From Lachnospiraceae bacterium (GTDB taxonomy: Bacteria; Bacillota; Clostridia; Lachnospirales; Lachnospiraceae), in the NCBI GenBank assembly GCA_004558185.1, contig SFDP01000069.1, forward strand, positions 1 through 6,815: 6,815 nt of DNA. Reading direction: 5' to 3'. The position numbers and the translations under genes were made by a program. The notes under the pieces are model-generated. The model was given only the letters and a program-made list of their open reading frames with translations, was not told where the DNA came from and made no database searches. Positions 6,401 to 6,815 of this stretch are shown piece after piece; position 1 is the first letter of the stretch, and each line of letters opens with the position of its first letter.

Positions 6401-6664
6401 TCTGTCCTCAGCCTCTTTTTCACTCCTGGTCAGGTTGACTAATTCATTATAATCGCTGATAAATCCATCGTAATCGGCACGATTTTCTCCTTCGAACCAT
6501 TCGTAGGGAAATTCTCCCTCGGCTCCCTGCTCTGAGCTTTTCCACAGCATAAAATCAACAAAATTAGTGGGAAGATGCTCCTTAAACTCCTGCTCATTTT
6601 CCCTGATGGAAAAACGTCCGTCTAAAATTCTCCAAATCGTATAGGGGAGACGAAAATGATCCAT
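3437..6664 (-). CDS. Giant TPR-repeat protein, probably a 5'-truncated J-domain/TPR family member
   Basis: The frame encodes 1075 aa, nearly all helical and rich in E, K, Y, A and L. Residues 5-75 form a conserved-looking block (RLPYTIWRILDGRFSI, NFVDFMLW, FPYEWFEG, ADYDGFI) that I associate with Lachnospiraceae proteins carrying an N-terminal J domain and long TPR tails. Clear TPR-like units follow, for example 161-171, 181-206, 593-624 (FYLARCQEAFEHWNEAISYY), 671-697, 704-730, 866-897 and 1012-1038. The stretch 996-1010 has five cysteines (C996, C999, C1001, C1004, C1010), a possible metal site. The tail GLSGIFKKLLKK is a short cationic amphipathic segment. TPR arrays act as protein-binding scaffolds; the partner is unknown. 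The start is doubtful: the best Shine-Dalgarno-like GGAAGG is 14 nt away, and the frame stays open for 25 codons upstream (KAKWKVFSYL just before M1) into a repeat cluster. No J domain is present in the window. Confidence 0.85.
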   Translation of the reverse strand: MDHFRLPYTIWRILDGRFSIRENEQEFKEHLPTNFVDFMLWKSSEQGAEGEFPYEWFEGENRADYDGFISDYNELVNLTRSEKEAEDRQQWERAVEEKIAGMDSYHIIHPWFTLEKAKYAFFLGKKDEAGRLIHELWERYEEDIHLLLWGAIILNDCGEEKKAEEAFHKLLECNQDKNTVFDAHVELGKIHLKRDELIEAREHLLDASDIYHNTVVEELLTECNSRLIEFYTHREGELSVQEGIRLAWCYIQTRRAEEGYSWFADHPILTEDSALCHRAKAILYMTGNHIEEALEETRLWQKAWQQEEERDIDKEAQSFEVEGRCLVKQYVELKKKSDSKGTSKEAEKLRASAFAAFDKALDILPQSIDMLMSKMLFCREVEEYTIMAELCEKLMNLDRTFFWGPFYAQEAYEKLGKAQEVVDTFYAAKEIFAGQPEIYDRAARVFRAYNQFSEVESILRQADEAGVDSPYLKVRRLEIQRRNAKEAEDYRKTDSYAEELIKELEKKRNEQKEEIPDELLADAYMQRAYLQDEAPGSEQKLEVMKSCAFQALKLEKSLRCRYFIGRYFKVYENDSPAAYDHLKTCEEQGMEFEWLDFYLARCQEAFEHWNEAISYYKRAMEKNPEEIDFAWRIGQLYQQKFSRTGQREYYDEAIKYMDIQTNKFGADPEDLWLYATLYTENGEFLRALVKIEEAMERDSGVKFRGRKGQLLRMLGRNKEALESLTKAIELTRENDQDYGFGYAQIKKIFGDTDEQKEGIRWFNAQMPHLKSNEQRIDNLEYIKELYLELGDLEHALVVIKQVNGGTSLKQFVHTSWEEEGERVYNLLEAYRKCLPKEELVVKVNEAVKLMQNPKGKRLKPYLASKAKVFHKLGDIYCNYLQEDTKGLYYYQKALKIMDEKRGTSAVNILLLVRIMGCQWRQGWLEMNQPLVQKFLEKIENDYKEGLELNKSPEELYVQDEKDGKMNLYYIFLVYFYAGKYDKANEYLKRLEEARHCVNCVCEVCTEEWECRGYWALYQKATDRAKFCFQKALEADKSNVDAKRELECLNQEEDGKIPDQPEEKGLSGIFKKLLKK

Positions 6665-6696
6665 AAGATAAGAAAAGACCTTCCATTTTGCCTTTT

Positions 6697-6750
6697 TTAT
6701 GTAAAGATTGTCATAACAAAGGTTATGTAAAGAATTAGATTATGTAAAGA
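6697..6750 (+). repeat. Three direct copies of TTATGTAAAGA
   Basis: Exact 11-bp copies lie at 6697-6707, 6723-6733 and 6740-6750 (start-to-start spacing 26 and 17 bp). A fourth copy is inverted at 6795-6805. A small palindrome, CATAAC (6712-6717) with GTTATG (6722-6727), overlaps the second copy. Multiple repeats that include part of the terminal sequence are a known feature of IS21-family ends, where they are thought to be transposase binding sites. Confidence 0.85.
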
Positions 6751-6815
6751 AATGTGTGCTCAGCCCAATGTTTTAGGTAAACTGAGCCTGGATTTCTTTA
6801 CATAAAGTTATAAGC
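6700..6815. mobile_element. Probable IS21-like element end (or MITE) that truncated the TPR gene
   Basis: The outermost repeat begins TGTAAAG at 6700. IS21-family elements begin with TG, end with CA and carry repeated end sequences. If the inverted copy at 6795-6805 is the other end, the element is about 103 bp (6700-6802, TG...CA) and would be a MITE; otherwise the element continues past the window with its transposase genes. I see no clear target-site duplication. The assignment rests on repeat architecture only. Confidence 0.4.
6740..6805. repeat. 66-bp palindromic element
   Basis: TTATGTAAAGAAAT (6740-6753) and ATTTCTTTACATAA (6792-6805) are perfect 14-bp inverted repeats. After a 4/4 internal mismatch, GCTCAG (6758-6763) pairs with CTGAGC (6782-6787) around an 18-nt loop. 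There is no coding capacity. It is either a solo mobile-element end pair or MITE, or a regulatory palindrome. Confidence 0.85.

Noticed and set aside
6697..6805. CRISPR array from the repeated TTATGTAAAGA motifs
   Set aside because: The repeats are only 11 bp, spacing is irregular (26 and 17 bp), one copy is inverted and there are no spacer-sized unique segments.

Overview
The window looks like an accessory stretch of a low-to-moderate GC Firmicutes chromosome, most likely a gut-type Clostridia/Lachnospiraceae. The reasons are strong AGGAGG-type ribosome binding sites, sigma-A-like promoters, a flagellin of the short 'NISSVQSRNPYEALSSGYKIN' type, a DUF6442/XRE gene pair and a very large tetratricopeptide-repeat (TPR) protein of a type I associate with Lachnospiraceae. 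These family assignments come from recognition of motifs, not from a search.

Layout. Positions 1-364 hold the decayed 3' end of an ISL3-family transposase, frameshifted and cut short. Positions 405-433 hold a near-ideal sigma-A promoter whose -35 and spacer form a perfect 20-bp palindrome. It drives a two-gene unit: a small three-helix membrane protein (DUF6442-like, 473-784) and, 3 nt later, a 69-aa XRE/Cro-type repressor (788-997) that probably binds the palindrome. A second good sigma-A promoter (1085-1113) precedes a short 249-aa flagellin (1178-1927), which ends in a strong intrinsic terminator. A 349-nt gene-free interval follows and carries a long imperfect inverted repeat (2137-2209). 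Next comes a DUF4422-type glycosyltransferase with an extra helical C-terminal part (2277-3389). Convergent with it, on the minus strand, is a 1075-aa TPR protein (3437-6664). Its apparent 5' end abuts a cluster of TTATGTAAAG repeats and a large palindrome (6697-6805) that resembles the end of an IS21-like element.

How the parts may work together. The flagellin next to a sugar-transferase gene suggests flagellin or surface glycosylation, but the terminator between them means they are not one operon, so this is inference only. The membrane-protein/XRE pair looks like a self-contained autoregulated cassette. The TPR gene is probably the 3' part of a longer gene: its reading frame stays open upstream of the first ATG, there is no well-placed ribosome binding site, and the frame runs into the repeat cluster. 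Both window edges therefore carry mobile-element debris around a small set of cell-surface and signalling genes. No tRNA, rRNA, CRISPR array or known riboswitch was recognised.
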